DNA of 43,697 nt. Origin: Leyella stercorea (GTDB taxonomy: Bacteria > Bacteroidota > Bacteroidia > Bacteroidales > Bacteroidaceae). The translations under genes were made by a program, and so were the position numbers. The notes beneath the pieces are model-generated. The model did no database searches, was not told where the DNA came from, and worked only from the letters and a program-made list of their open reading frames with translations. Shown here piece after piece: positions 31,851 to 41,200 of the stretch. Position 1 is the first letter of the stretch, and each line of letters opens with the position of its first letter. Location: contig NZ_JADYTS010000017.1 of NCBI RefSeq assembly GCF_021531355.1, forward strand, positions 1-43,697. The letters are read 5' to 3'.

Positions 31851-31888
31851 AAGCCCGATGTCAGCAATTGTGACATCGGGCTTATTTT
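31851..31888. terminator. Bidirectional terminator between topB and the PLP-homeostasis gene
   Basis: A perfect 13-bp stem AAGCCCGATGTCA / TGACATCGGGCTT with a seven-base loop, followed by TATTTTGTT on the plus strand and preceded by A/T-rich sequence on the minus side. Confidence 0.9.
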
Positions 31889-31890
31889 GT

Positions 31891-32568
31891 TCAATACGCT
31901 CTCTCTCCAAATATGTAAGTGCCCACACGCACCATTGTCGAGCCGCACTCGGCGGCAATATGATAGTCGTGGCTCATTCCCCACGAACGCTCACAGAAGT
32001 TGTCGTCGTCGGCAAAGTAGCGCTGCTTCACCTCGCTGAAGAAGTCGGCAGCCATACAGAACTCGTCGCGTATGAGTTTGGTGTCATCGACATGCGATGC
32101 CATCATCATCAGTCCGCATATCTGCACGTTCTGCAACTCGCGCCATTCGCCACCCTCAAGCAGTTCGCGGCAAGCGTCGAGCGTCAGTCCATACTTGGTT
32201 TCCTCCTCGGCTATGTGCAGTTCCAACAGCACCTTAATGACACGTCCGTTGGCCTTTGCCTGCTTGTTTATCTCGCGCAGGAGCTTGAGCGAGTCAACGG
32301 CGTCAATCATCGAAATGTATGGAGCGATGTACTTCACCTTATTGGTCTGCAAGTGTCCGATGAAGTGCCACTCTATGTCATTAGGCAATTCACCCACCTT
32401 ACGTGCAAGTTCCTGCTCACGGCTTTCGCCGAATAGGCGCTGACCGGCGTCGTATGCCGCCTTGATACATTCAGACGGATGAAACTTGCTCACAGCAACC
32501 AGCCTTACACCTTGCGGCAGGCTGCTCTTGACTTCGCCCAAACGGCGTGCAATGTCTGTTGTTTCCAT
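31891..32568 (-). CDS. YggS-family pyridoxal phosphate homeostasis protein
   Basis: The 225-residue protein is a stand-alone alanine-racemase-like barrel that binds PLP through Lys28 (LVAVSKFHP). Other family motifs present: RLFGESREQEL, WHFIGHLQTNKVK, and the C-terminal SWGMSHDYHIAAECGSTMVRVGTYIFG that holds the phosphate. It buffers PLP and affects amino-acid metabolism and has no catalytic role of its own. It is on the minus strand downstream of the DUF4494 gene, with the repeat element at locus D between. Confidence 0.94.
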   Translation of the reverse strand: METTDIARRLGEVKSSLPQGVRLVAVSKFHPSECIKAAYDAGQRLFGESREQELARKVGELPNDIEWHFIGHLQTNKVKYIAPYISMIDAVDSLKLLREINKQAKANGRVIKVLLELHIAEEETKYGLTLDACRELLEGGEWRELQNVQICGLMMMASHVDDTKLIRDEFCMAADFFSEVKQRYFADDDNFCERSWGMSHDYHIAAECGSTMVRVGTYIFGERAY

Positions 32569-32586
32569 AGCCTAAACCTTATTATA

Positions 32587-32742
32587 ATTGAGAATTGAGA
32601 GTTGAGTTTTTTAGGTTGAGAATTGAAAGTTGAGAGTTGAGAGTTATGATATGCATTGTCGTTAACAACGATAACAACATTATAATTAAATATAGGTAAT
32701 CATAACTTTCAACTCTAAATTCCCAACTTTCAACTATCAATT
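32587..32742. repeat. Inverted-arm hairpin element (locus D)
   Basis: The left arm (to 32650) repeats GAATTGAGAGTTGAG and ends AGTTATGAT. The right arm (32699-32742) begins ATCATAACTTTCAACTCT and repeats CCAACTTTCAACTATCAA. The centre holds TTGTCGTT/AACGATAA. Both arms are word-like direct repeats inverted to each other, as in loci A-C. It separates the DUF4494 and YggS genes. Confidence 0.75.
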
Positions 32743-32746
32743 GAAT

Positions 32747-33238
32747 TTATCCCTCAAACTCTGGCTTATCGTTCTTCTCCTCCTTCTTGGCAGGAGCGTT
32801 GTGCTCGAATACATCCATAATCTTTGTTTCAGATATGTTTGCAATGATGTAGTCGATGGCAGTCTTGCCCATAGCGTCCTCAATATTCTTTACGGCAGCA
32901 TTGAATGTTGCTGCCTGTACGAGGAAGTTAACAGCCGAACGCTTCTCCTTGGCAGTCTTTTCGTCGATAGTGATGAACGAGAGTTTGGCTTTGTACCAGC
33001 GGTCGTCGGTATCGCTATCGCTGAAGAAGATTTCGCCATACGAAGCCGGTGAAATGTTCTTCACCTCAAATTCGCCAGTCACGAAAGGCTCCATCTCCTT
33101 TGTGATTGTCTCCTCGGCCTCGCCGAAGGTCAGAGCGTCAACTACATATATCTCATTAACCTTCTTCTGTCCTGCATCTTCTGTCTGGCGCTCGTAGCGC
33201 ACGGTGGTTTCAAACCAGTTTGCTGTTCTTGATCTCAT
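32747..33238 (-). CDS. DUF4494 domain-containing protein
   Basis: The 163-residue protein matches DUF4494 of Bacteroidales: it starts with NWFETTVRYERQTEDAGQKK, then VNEIYVVDALTFGEAEETI, and has the RWYKAKLSFITIDEKTAKEK core. The last 20 residues are charged and low-complexity. No biochemical function is known to me. No signal peptide, so cytoplasmic. It has its own -7 box and shares its upstream region with the divergent GH20 gene. Confidence 0.85.
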   Translation of the reverse strand: MRSRTANWFETTVRYERQTEDAGQKKVNEIYVVDALTFGEAEETITKEMEPFVTGEFEVKNISPASYGEIFFSDSDTDDRWYKAKLSFITIDEKTAKEKRSAVNFLVQAATFNAAVKNIEDAMGKTAIDYIIANISETKIMDVFEHNAPAKKEEKNDKPEFEG

Positions 33239-33294
33239 TTTCCTGATATGTTATGTTATTATTGTCTTTATCCACTTACTTTTGTTTTGAACGG

Positions 33295-33302
33295 CAAAAG
33301 TA
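33295..33302 (-). promoter_or_regulatory. -7 box for the DUF4494 gene
   Basis: Reads TACTTTTG on the minus strand. A facing TACTTTTG at about 33277-33284 on the plus strand makes the two boxes an inverted pair. Confidence 0.45.
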
Positions 33303-33351
33303 GCAATTTATTCTGACATACGAAATAACATACAGCCTTAAAATTACTTAT

Positions 33352-33366
33352 AAAAGGACTCCTTTG
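33352..33366. repeat. Single dyad unit related to the 22-bp arrays
   Basis: AAAAGGACTCCTTTG, the core unit of the arrays at 15525 and 36866 with one end base changed, sits 25 bases before the GH20 -7 box. Confidence 0.7.
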
Positions 33367-33390
33367 CTTTATTATTCGGGAATTTTTGTA

Positions 33391-33398
33391 TAAATTTG
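33391..33398 (+). promoter_or_regulatory. -7 box for the GH20/cyclophilin pair
   Basis: TAAATTTG fits TAnnTTTG. TTTG at 33363-33366 is 24 bases upstream, longer than ideal. Predicted leader about 28 bases. Confidence 0.45.
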
Positions 33399-33432
33399 TG
33401 GCTTAACTATAACACGCAAACCTATTTATTCT

Positions 33433-35445
33433 ATGAACAAGTCATTATACACAATCGCTGTCGCCGTAGGCTCTCTGTTGATGACTACGGACGCCAACGC
33501 CCAGAACCTCTTGCCTAAGCCCCAAACGTTTAAGGCTGGCAAGGGCTATTTCAGTACAAGTAATCCAACCGTAAAGATTGTCAACGAGGCTGGACCAGAT
33601 GCCGAGAACATCTACACCCGCTCTTGGCATCAATCCAACAGCGCCTCTGCCAAGCAGACAATCAAGTTCACCAAGTTACAGAACGCCTCGTCGCCCGAAG
33701 CCTACCGACTGCACGTCACAGCCGACTCCATCGTAGTGAGCGCTGCTTCGGCTGACGCTTTCCGCTACGCATGGCAGACCATAGGCCAGCTCAAGACCAA
33801 GCAGGGCATCATGGCTTGCGACATCGACGACGCTCCAGCCTACAAGTGGCGCTCGATAATGCTCGACGTGTCGCGCCATTTTGAGCCTGTCAGCTTCATC
33901 AAGAAGCAGATTGACGTGATGGCGCAGTACAAGTTCAACCGTCTGCACCTCCATCTCACCGACGCTGCGGGCTGGCGTATCGAGATCAAGCGCTATCCGC
34001 TCTTGACGCGTATGGCTGCATGGCGACCCGAACGCACATGGAAGGAGTGGAGCAACAACGGAGCCAAGTACACTATGGAAGGCTCTGCCGACGCTCATGG
34101 TGGCTACTACACTCAGGACGAACTGCGCGAGTTGGTGGCTTACGCTGCCGAACGAGGCATCACGATTGTTCCCGAAATAGAGATGCCAGGCCACTCAGCC
34201 GAAGTGATGGCTGCCTATCCCGAACTCTCGTGCACGCATAAGCCATACGAGCAGATGGACTTCTGCGCAGGTAGCGTGGCTACATACGACTTTCTTGAGA
34301 ACGTGCTGAAGGAGGTGATGGACATTTTCCCGTCTAAATACATTCACGTCGGAGGCGACGAGGCTGCCAAGCAGTCGTGGGGCGACTGTCCGCTGTGCCA
34401 GCGCAAGATGAAGGAACTGGGATGTGACAAGGACGGACTGCAGGCAAATCTTATTGCCCACTTCGGTCGCTTCCTCAACTCTTACGGCCGTCAGCTTGTA
34501 GGTTGGGACGAGGTGATTGCCGGCAACTTGGCACGCAACACTACCGTCATGGTGTGGCGTGGACTTGAGAAGGCACACGAGGCTATCGAGCACGGCTACG
34601 ACGTGGTGCTCTCGCCGGGTGCCTACTGCTATCTCGACGCTTACCAGGACGCTCCGCTCTCGCAGCCCGAAGCCATCGGCGGCTACCTGCCGTTGGAGAA
34701 AGTGTACAGCTATGTGCCGGGCGAAGACCTGCCCGAAGCCGAGCGCAAGATGATAACCGGCATCCAGGGCAACCTCTGGGCTGAATATATCCCCACTCCC
34801 GAACACATGGAATACATGCTCTATCCGCGTGCTTTGGCTATAGCCGAAGTGGGATGGAACGGCACCGAGCACAAGAACTATGCCGACTTCCGCCGTCGCG
34901 CTATTGCACAATGTGACCTTCTGCAAAAGCAGGGCGTTAATACCTTCGACATCCGACATGAGAAGGGCGAGCGACCCGAGTCGAAGAAGCCCACCAAGCA
35001 CAAGGCTCTTGGCTGCAAGGTAATCTACAACCGCCCCTACTCTAAGCAATACGTAGCCGGCGGCGACCAGTCGCTCGTGGACGGAATACGTGGCGGATGG
35101 ACCTACGGCGACAAGAAATGGCAGGGCTTTATAGGCAAGGACTACTGCCTCGACGTCACTCTCGACCTCGGTTCGGTGCAGAATCTGTCGTCTGTCTCGG
35201 TCGACTTCATGCAGGCTTATGGCGCATGGGTGTTCTTCCCCGAAAACTTCAAGGTGTCGGTAAGCAACGACGGCAAGAACTTCAACGAGGTCTACTCTAC
35301 AACATCAACAGTCGACAAGAGCATCCAGTCGGGCTATCGCACACTGGCATGGAAGGGCCATAGCAAGGCTCGCTACGTACGTGTGCAGGGCAATACGACA
35401 ATGGACGGCGGATGGCTATTTATCGACGAGATTGTTGTGAAGTAG
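33433..35445 (+). CDS. Beta-N-acetylhexosaminidase (GH20) with C-terminal F5/8-type carbohydrate-binding domain
   Basis: The 670-residue secreted enzyme has a signal peptide (1-24), a GH20b N-terminal domain (about 25-135), and the catalytic barrel with MLDVSRHFEP, HLHLTDAAGWRIEIK, IVPEIEMPGHS and IHVGGDEAAK, where Asp309-Glu310 are the catalytic pair. A conserved tryptophan set (TTVMVWRGLE, IQGNLWAEYI) forms the GlcNAc pocket. Residues about 545-670 look like a discoidin (F5/8 C) domain (VTLDLGSVQNLSSVSVDFMQ, ARYVRVQGNT). It cleaves terminal beta-GlcNAc/GalNAc by substrate-assisted catalysis. It is 43 bases upstream of a cyclophilin gene, probably co-transcribed. It has the canonical GGDE, unlike the GH20 at 10954-12840. 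Confidence 0.95.
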   Translation: MNKSLYTIAVAVGSLLMTTDANAQNLLPKPQTFKAGKGYFSTSNPTVKIVNEAGPDAENIYTRSWHQSNSASAKQTIKFTKLQNASSPEAYRLHVTADSIVVSAASADAFRYAWQTIGQLKTKQGIMACDIDDAPAYKWRSIMLDVSRHFEPVSFIKKQIDVMAQYKFNRLHLHLTDAAGWRIEIKRYPLLTRMAAWRPERTWKEWSNNGAKYTMEGSADAHGGYYTQDELRELVAYAAERGITIVPEIEMPGHSAEVMAAYPELSCTHKPYEQMDFCAGSVATYDFLENVLKEVMDIFPSKYIHVGGDEAAKQSWGDCPLCQRKMKELGCDKDGLQANLIAHFGRFLNSYGRQLVGWDEVIAGNLARNTTVMVWRGLEKAHEAIEHGYDVVLSPGAYCYLDAYQDAPLSQPEAIGGYLPLEKVYSYVPGEDLPEAERKMITGIQGNLWAEYIPTPEHMEYMLYPRALAIAEVGWNGTEHKNYADFRRRAIAQCDLLQKQGVNTFDIRHEKGERPESKKPTKHKALGCKVIYNRPYSKQYVAGGDQSLVDGIRGGWTYGDKKWQGFIGKDYCLDVTLDLGSVQNLSSVSVDFMQAYGAWVFFPENFKVSVSNDGKNFNEVYSTTSTVDKSIQSGYRTLAWKGHSKARYVRVQGNTTMDGGWLFIDEIVVK

Positions 35446-35488
35446 CGACTATTGTAATGAAAGCATAAAACTCAAACCATTTTATATT

Positions 35489-36244
35489 ATGAAACAATAC
35501 ATATTAATAATGTATCTGGTGATAGCTGCGGTGGTTTCGGCAAACTGCCAAACCTCCGTAGTGAAGCCGGGCGAGCGTCCTGAGGTGCTGATTGAGACCA
35601 CGATGGGCAACATACGTGTACAACTGTACAACGAGACTCCGCTCCATCGCGACAACTTCCTTAAGATTATACGCGAGCACCACTTCTACGATTCGTTGCT
35701 GTTCCACCGTGTCATTCCCGACTTCATGATTCAGGCGGGCGACCCTTGGAGCAAGAACGCGAAGAAGGGCGAGGAACTTGGCGAACACTCGCTCGACTAT
35801 AACATCCCTGCCGAAATACGTCTGCCCGGTATTTACCACAAGCGTGGCGCTCTGGCAGCAGCCCGCGAGCCGGACAATGTCAACCCGAAGCACGAGTCGA
35901 GCAGTTCGCAGTTCTACATCGTCTACGGCAAGAAGCAGAGCGAAAAGGCTATTGCCCGACAGCAGCACCGCCTCGACTCCGTCTTCAACGACAGCATCAA
36001 GATGACGCCCGAAATGATTGAGCAGTACACAACGGTGGGTGGCACGCCACATCTCGACGGAGGATACACGGTATTCGGTGAAGTGCTGGAAGGAATGGAC
36101 GTTGTGGACAAAATTCAGCACGTAGAACGCGACAAGAACGACCGCCCCATAGAAGACGTACGGATACTCAAGGCTACTATAATAAAAGACCTGCCAGGAA
36201 TGGAAAAGAAGCCCAAGGCAAAGCAAAAGAAAAAGCGTGCGTGA
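35489..36244 (+). CDS. Exported cyclophilin-type peptidyl-prolyl isomerase
   Basis: The 251-residue protein has an N-terminal signal sequence with a cysteine at residue 20 (AAVVSANCQTS), so it may be a lipoprotein. The cyclophilin core includes VLIETTMGNIRVQLYNETPLH, FHRVIPDFMIQAGDP and SSSSQFYIVYGKK, with LDGGYTVFGEVLEGMDVVDKI. An insertion of about 45 residues after YIVYG (AIARQQHRLDSVFNDSIKM) is common in Bacteroidetes members. The C-terminal 15 residues are lysine-rich. It would assist folding of exported or outer-membrane proteins. Confidence 0.92.
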   Translation: MKQYILIMYLVIAAVVSANCQTSVVKPGERPEVLIETTMGNIRVQLYNETPLHRDNFLKIIREHHFYDSLLFHRVIPDFMIQAGDPWSKNAKKGEELGEHSLDYNIPAEIRLPGIYHKRGALAAAREPDNVNPKHESSSSQFYIVYGKKQSEKAIARQQHRLDSVFNDSIKMTPEMIEQYTTVGGTPHLDGGYTVFGEVLEGMDVVDKIQHVERDKNDRPIEDVRILKATIIKDLPGMEKKPKAKQKKKRA

Positions 36245-36248
36245 AGAA

Positions 36249-36860
36249 CGCACACAACATTCGTGTGATTAGTGAAATTCGTGGTGAAGTACAGAACACG
36301 AATCACTCGAATTGAACGAATTAATTCATGGTGAAATTCACGATTAATTCATGATAATTCGTGACTGAAAACCGCACAGCAAACATAAAGTCTTAAAGTC
36401 ACGAATTACCACGAATTGTCCATAAATTAAGACAACCGATTATAATCGCAAACTATATTCGTCCATGAATTAAGACAAACCTATTATAACGCACACAACA
36501 TTCGTGTGATTAGTGAAATTCGTGGTAAAGTTCCGAACACGAATCACTCGAATCACACGAATCAATTCATGGTGAAATTCACGATTAATTCATGATAATT
36601 CGTGACTGAAAACCGCACAGCAAACATAAAGTCTTAAAGTCACGAATTACCACGAATTGTCCATAAATTAAGACAACCGATTATAATCGCAAACTATATT
36701 CGTCCATGAATTAAGGCCAACCGATTATAACGCACACAACATTCGTGTGATTAGTGAAATTCGTGGTGAAGTACAGAACACGAATCACTCGAATTGCACG
36801 AATCAATTCATGGAGAAATTCACGATTAATTCATGATAATTCGTGACCGAAAACCGCACA
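36249..36860. repeat. 240-bp tandem repeat, about 2.5 copies
   Basis: Units start at CGCACACAACATTCGTGTG at 36249, 36491 and 36731 (periods 242 and 240); the third ends at 36860. Each unit contains many short words of ATTCGTG / CACGAAT type in both orientations, so it can fold into nested hairpins. No open frame of note. It begins immediately after the cyclophilin stop codon. Confidence 0.92.
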
Positions 36861-36865
36861 CTTTC

Positions 36866-36970
36866 AAAAGGACTCATTTTGGCTTCCAAAACGAATCTTT
36901 TTGCCCTTCAAAACGAGTCCTTTTATACACGCAAAACGAGCCCTTTTAAAATGCCAAAAGGACTCGTTTT
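36866..36970. repeat. Dyad array 2: five 15-bp units on a 22-23 bp pitch
   Basis: Units AAAAGGACTCATTTT (36866), AAAACGAATCTTTTT (36888), AAAACGAGTCCTTTT (36910), AAAACGAGCCCTTTT (36933) and AAAAGGACTCGTTTT (36956); consensus AAAAsGAnTCnTTTT. Pitch 22, 22, 23, 23. The array ends six bases before the stop codon of the minus-strand gene at 36977. Confidence 0.88.
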
Positions 36971-36976
36971 TTGTTT

Positions 36977-38080
36977 TTACTTTTCAAGTTTCTTCAACAC
37001 CTTCTCAAGTTCTGCCCAATGCTCTTCGGTCATGTCATTGGGAGTGAAGATGCTGATGCCGTGGGCACCGGCAGCCATCGATGTCTCAACAGCCTCGGCA
37101 ATCTCCGACGGAAGGAGTCCCGAGTTCTCAGGATCAATCACCTTGTCCTTGTTGCGCCAGTCGTGGCAGATAAAGATACCACTATATAATAAGGTGTTGC
37201 GACCCTTAAGCGACTCAGCCTCTTCCTTGGTCACCTTGCCAACCCATGCTGCCGGCTCCATATAGAAGTCGTTGTAGTTCATTGGGAACACTGCGTCGAG
37301 GTTCCACTTGTTCCACTGCTGGCGCACCATCCACTCAGCGTAGCTCTTCGGACCGGGGAACACGTCGGCACTCAACTTCTTGCCCTTGGCGTGAACAGCG
37401 TCGCTAATCTGGTTGACCAGAGCCGTGATGGCATCGCAGCGGAACTGAGCCCACTCCTTTATCTTCGACGGGTCGCACACCTTGGTGATGTCGATACCGC
37501 TCTGCTTCTTGAAAGCAGCCACACAGTCGGGGCAGTAGCAGAAGTCGGCCTTGGCATACTCGCCGTTCATCACGAGTCCGTACTTGTCCCAAAGTCCGCG
37601 CGCCAGAATTACGTCAGCGTAGCGGATGTAGTCGAGCTGAACATAGTCAACCTCAGGAATTTCGGCAATCTGCTCGAATGTTGTGGTGAGGAACTTCTTT
37701 ACTTCCTCGTTGCGCGGGTCGAGCGTAGTATAATAAGGTACGTAAGGAGGATTGTCGCAAGCCGACTCACCCAATCGGTTTACTGTGTACCAGCTCTTCG
37801 GCTTGCCTCCGGGAGTCATTGTAGGCACCCATGCATGATATTCCAGACCTACCTTCTTGGCTGCTTTAGACGCTGTGCGGATCTTCTCCATATCCATTCC
37901 AGCGTTGATGCACACACCGGTAACGCCATGCTTCTTCCAAGCCTTGAAGTCGGCAATAAGCGATTTTTCGGTAGCTTTGTCGGCATAGCCCGACCAAGCA
38001 TACACTGGAATCTTGTTGCCCTTGGCACTTGCACACAATGCGGAGAGCGCCACGGCAAGAGTTAGAAATAGTTTTTTCAT
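36977..38080 (-). CDS. Exported TIM-barrel putative glycoside hydrolase (GHL10-like)
   Basis: The 367-residue protein has a signal peptide (1-19, ending LCASAK) and a single alpha/beta barrel: YAWSGYADKATEKSLIADFK at the start, EYHAWVPTMTPGG, VDYVQLDYIRYADV in the centre, KKLSADVFPGP, and DAVFPMNYNDFY, then GISIFTPND near the end. The DYVQLDYIRY strand with acidic residues is like the GHL10/DUF4015-type hypothetical glycosidases. It lacks an obvious binding module. Substrate unknown; the two cysteines of FCYCPDCVAAF may bind metal or form a disulfide. Its 3' end runs into dyad array 2. Confidence 0.7.
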   Translation of the reverse strand: MKKLFLTLAVALSALCASAKGNKIPVYAWSGYADKATEKSLIADFKAWKKHGVTGVCINAGMDMEKIRTASKAAKKVGLEYHAWVPTMTPGGKPKSWYTVNRLGESACDNPPYVPYYTTLDPRNEEVKKFLTTTFEQIAEIPEVDYVQLDYIRYADVILARGLWDKYGLVMNGEYAKADFCYCPDCVAAFKKQSGIDITKVCDPSKIKEWAQFRCDAITALVNQISDAVHAKGKKLSADVFPGPKSYAEWMVRQQWNKWNLDAVFPMNYNDFYMEPAAWVGKVTKEEAESLKGRNTLLYSGIFICHDWRNKDKVIDPENSGLLPSEIAEAVETSMAAGAHGISIFTPNDMTEEHWAELEKVLKKLEK

Positions 38081-38135
38081 GCTGTTTGTTTTTTTATTTA
38101 TAAATAGATGTTTTTTAGCATTTGATGTTATGATG

Positions 38136-38143
38136 CAAAATTA
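38136..38143 (-). promoter_or_regulatory. -7 box for the TIM-barrel hydrolase gene
   Basis: TAATTTTG on the minus strand, about 55 bases before the start codon. No clean -33 element. Confidence 0.4.
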
Positions 38144-38208
38144 AAAAAAAATATCGAATTAAACGTTCTCTATAAGCGTTATCATGCCAATAAATAATAA
38201 AATACATA

Positions 38209-41200
38209 TTACTTACCCAGCTGTTTTTCGATAGCCTTCATAGCTTTCTTGCCGTCTTGTTTCTTTGAGTCGGCACCAGCCTTGTCGTTGCTTATGTCGA
38301 GGAAATTCTTGTATTGTATTCTGTCGTTGGGAGTCAACGACAGAATCTCGCACTCAATTATCTGGTCAATCTGACCTGTATAGAACGGACGCATGCAGGT
38401 GTTGAACGTGCCCTTGTCCAGACTTTCTACGCTGATGAAGCGATAGTAGTCGGTATTCTTCGAGTGGAATAGAATCGACAGTACATCGTCGGGCATGGCA
38501 GGACTCACAAATACTATCTTCGACTTATTGTTGATGGGCTTCTCAACCCACTCTTCAGTATCGACGAGCTCGTCGATGTGTATCTTTGAAATCTCGCCAG
38601 TCTCGTACACCACAACCAACATACCTTTCAACTCCTCATCATAGAGGCCCAACGAGAGGCAGTCGTACAGTTTCTGAGGCGTTACGCTGTATTGGTTGTC
38701 GTTGAAGATGTTGATGTACGTAGACAAATCGTCCGACTGTATGTCATCGTCCTTATGGCGATACATGCGTATCTCGCTTGTCTTTATAGAGTCGAGTCCG
38801 GTGGTAAACTCCAACGGACGACCGTCTTTCTGCTCCTCCATGTCAGTTACGACATCCGTGGCAGTATGCTTTGCTGCATCAACTATTTCGCTGACAAGCT
38901 GCTGGTTGATGGTAGGTGCCATCTGGAGTCGGTTGCTGATAAACGCATTTTGATACTCCTCAGAGACATGGCGCGACGACGTGCCGCGTCGCTCGTAGAA
39001 CACACCGTCGATGCTAATGGGTTGCGGGCAGGGCTTGATATTGATGACGTAGACCGTAGTGTGGGCATCCTCGTCGAAAGAGGTGCTGATGCAATGGTCG
39101 GCAAGTTCGCCGGGCACAAGCATCTGGTTGATTTTGTTGCGCACATAGGTGTCGTACTTGTCCTTGCTGCCCCCAAAGAGCGGGTGCTTGAGGTCTTCTT
39201 CTATGCCACGCTCAAGGTGGGTCTTGTCGTCGACACCGATGTAGAGCACGCCACCCTCAGCATTGAGGAAGGCGCATATTTCCTCCATAATCTTATGCGT
39301 CTGACGAGAAGGGTCGGGATGCATGGTGTCGGGAGGACAGATGACAGACGTCTTGAACTCCTTGGTGAACGTCTCCTGACCGTAATCCTTCTTCGGATTC
39401 TCTTTTTTCTGCAGCTTCAGTAGTTCCTTGATATGCTCATGCACATCGCTTGCCTGCGCAAGCATATTGGTCTTCTTCATGAAGTTGAACGAGAGGATGA
39501 GCTGCGCCAGCTGTACGAGGTCGGGATTTGACGTCTCGCAGGCTATCTCACACAACTCCCTGTTATGCTCGTCATGGCCGAGATAGCTCACAATCTGAAG
39601 TTTGCGGAACTGCTGATGTAGTATGGAATGCTGTGTGAAGAACTCGGCATTGTTCTGCTGGAAGCGATTGATGAGGTCTGCTGATATACTGTTGTTGATA
39701 TCAAACTCGTAGAGAAGTTCGATGAGCGCCATCTTGCTTGCATAGTACTTTATCTGCTCTTCGTCTTCCATGACGTGAGCCATCATACGACTGAATCCAA
39801 GATAGTTGTACGCCTTAATGTAGTCGTTTTCGAGAGAAGCCACATTGTCTATAATGTTCATTATCTCCCTCACGCGTTCCTTCTCTATCACATCAGGACC
39901 TTCCACTTCCTCTTCTGTCTCAACCGTCTCCTCATAGACATCGCCACCGGATAAGATGTTAATGAGATTATTGAATGCTTCAGCCAGTGTGAGCTGCTTT
40001 TCGTGTGCGATGCGTAAGAATATAGCATTCATAAAGCCAGGTCTGCCGCCTTCAATACAGCCCACCTCGATGACAGTGCCTTTCGGCATCTGTATCGGTG
40101 TATTGCCCTCATCGTATCTCACAGCCATAGAAAAGCCCTGTTCGCTCACTGCATAGAATGGTAAAAGCGTGTTGCCACCCGTCACCACACAATACATTTT
40201 GTCGGTGTAGTCGATATTATCGTAGCGGTAGTCGTTGCACAATTTGTCCAAATAGGTCTTCGACTCGAAGCGATAGGTACCATCCTCCAGTTGCTCTACA
40301 ACATTAGCGCTGAAAATCATCGGCTTGCCGTTCTTCTCGAAGGAGAACAAGCCCACCGTAGGAGTAGCATAGCCCACCATATCGGCCATGCGTATCACGC
40401 CGCGTCCCACTACATCATCTGGGTCAACTACAAGACACTCGAATGTAGGAGTCTCGGCAGCGGTCTGCTTGGTGATGATAATGCCATACTCCTCGCCTAA
40501 TTTGGGACGAGAATACACCTCAGATTTCTTCTCAAGACGTTTGTTTGTACTGATGATGTTGTTTAAGGCATCTGCCCAAATGCGCTTGTAGGGCTGTATC
40601 GACTTGCGGTTCTGCTTGCCTATAGGCGAAGGCTTGGTAAACTGCCGCACCTGAAGATTGTGCCACAGCTCAAGATAGTCGGGCACCATGTCGTGACAAA
40701 AGTCGGCATCGTAGGCTTTCGGAACAATACTGATGGTGTTGTTGCTCACAAGTATGTCGGCATCCTTACCCTCATACTTCAACGAGGATATGCCATCCGG
40801 GATAAACTCCTTCACCTGGTTGTATATGACGTTAACCATACGGTCGGGGTCGTCCGTATAGTTTATCATGTGAGGCTCTTCCTGAATGACACCGATGAGC
40901 GTGTGGTAAGCCACATCGAGCATCTTCATAGGGTCGATCACGCCCACCTTTGCACAATAGCGGTAGAGCATGGAGAGATTGAGAATGGGGTCGATAAGCA
41001 TATCGTCGTCATTCTCCGCAAGATTGAACTGCAGAGCAAGCGACTGTACCATGTTAGCCAATGCCTTACGGTCTACAGTCAGGCGGTCCTGATTATTGTC
41101 GAGCGACTGGATGAAGAACTCCAGCAGCTTGATCCACACTATCTTGAAAGGCGGACGCTTCCAGTTATTGATGTCGCAACTACGCAGAGTGTCAAACACC

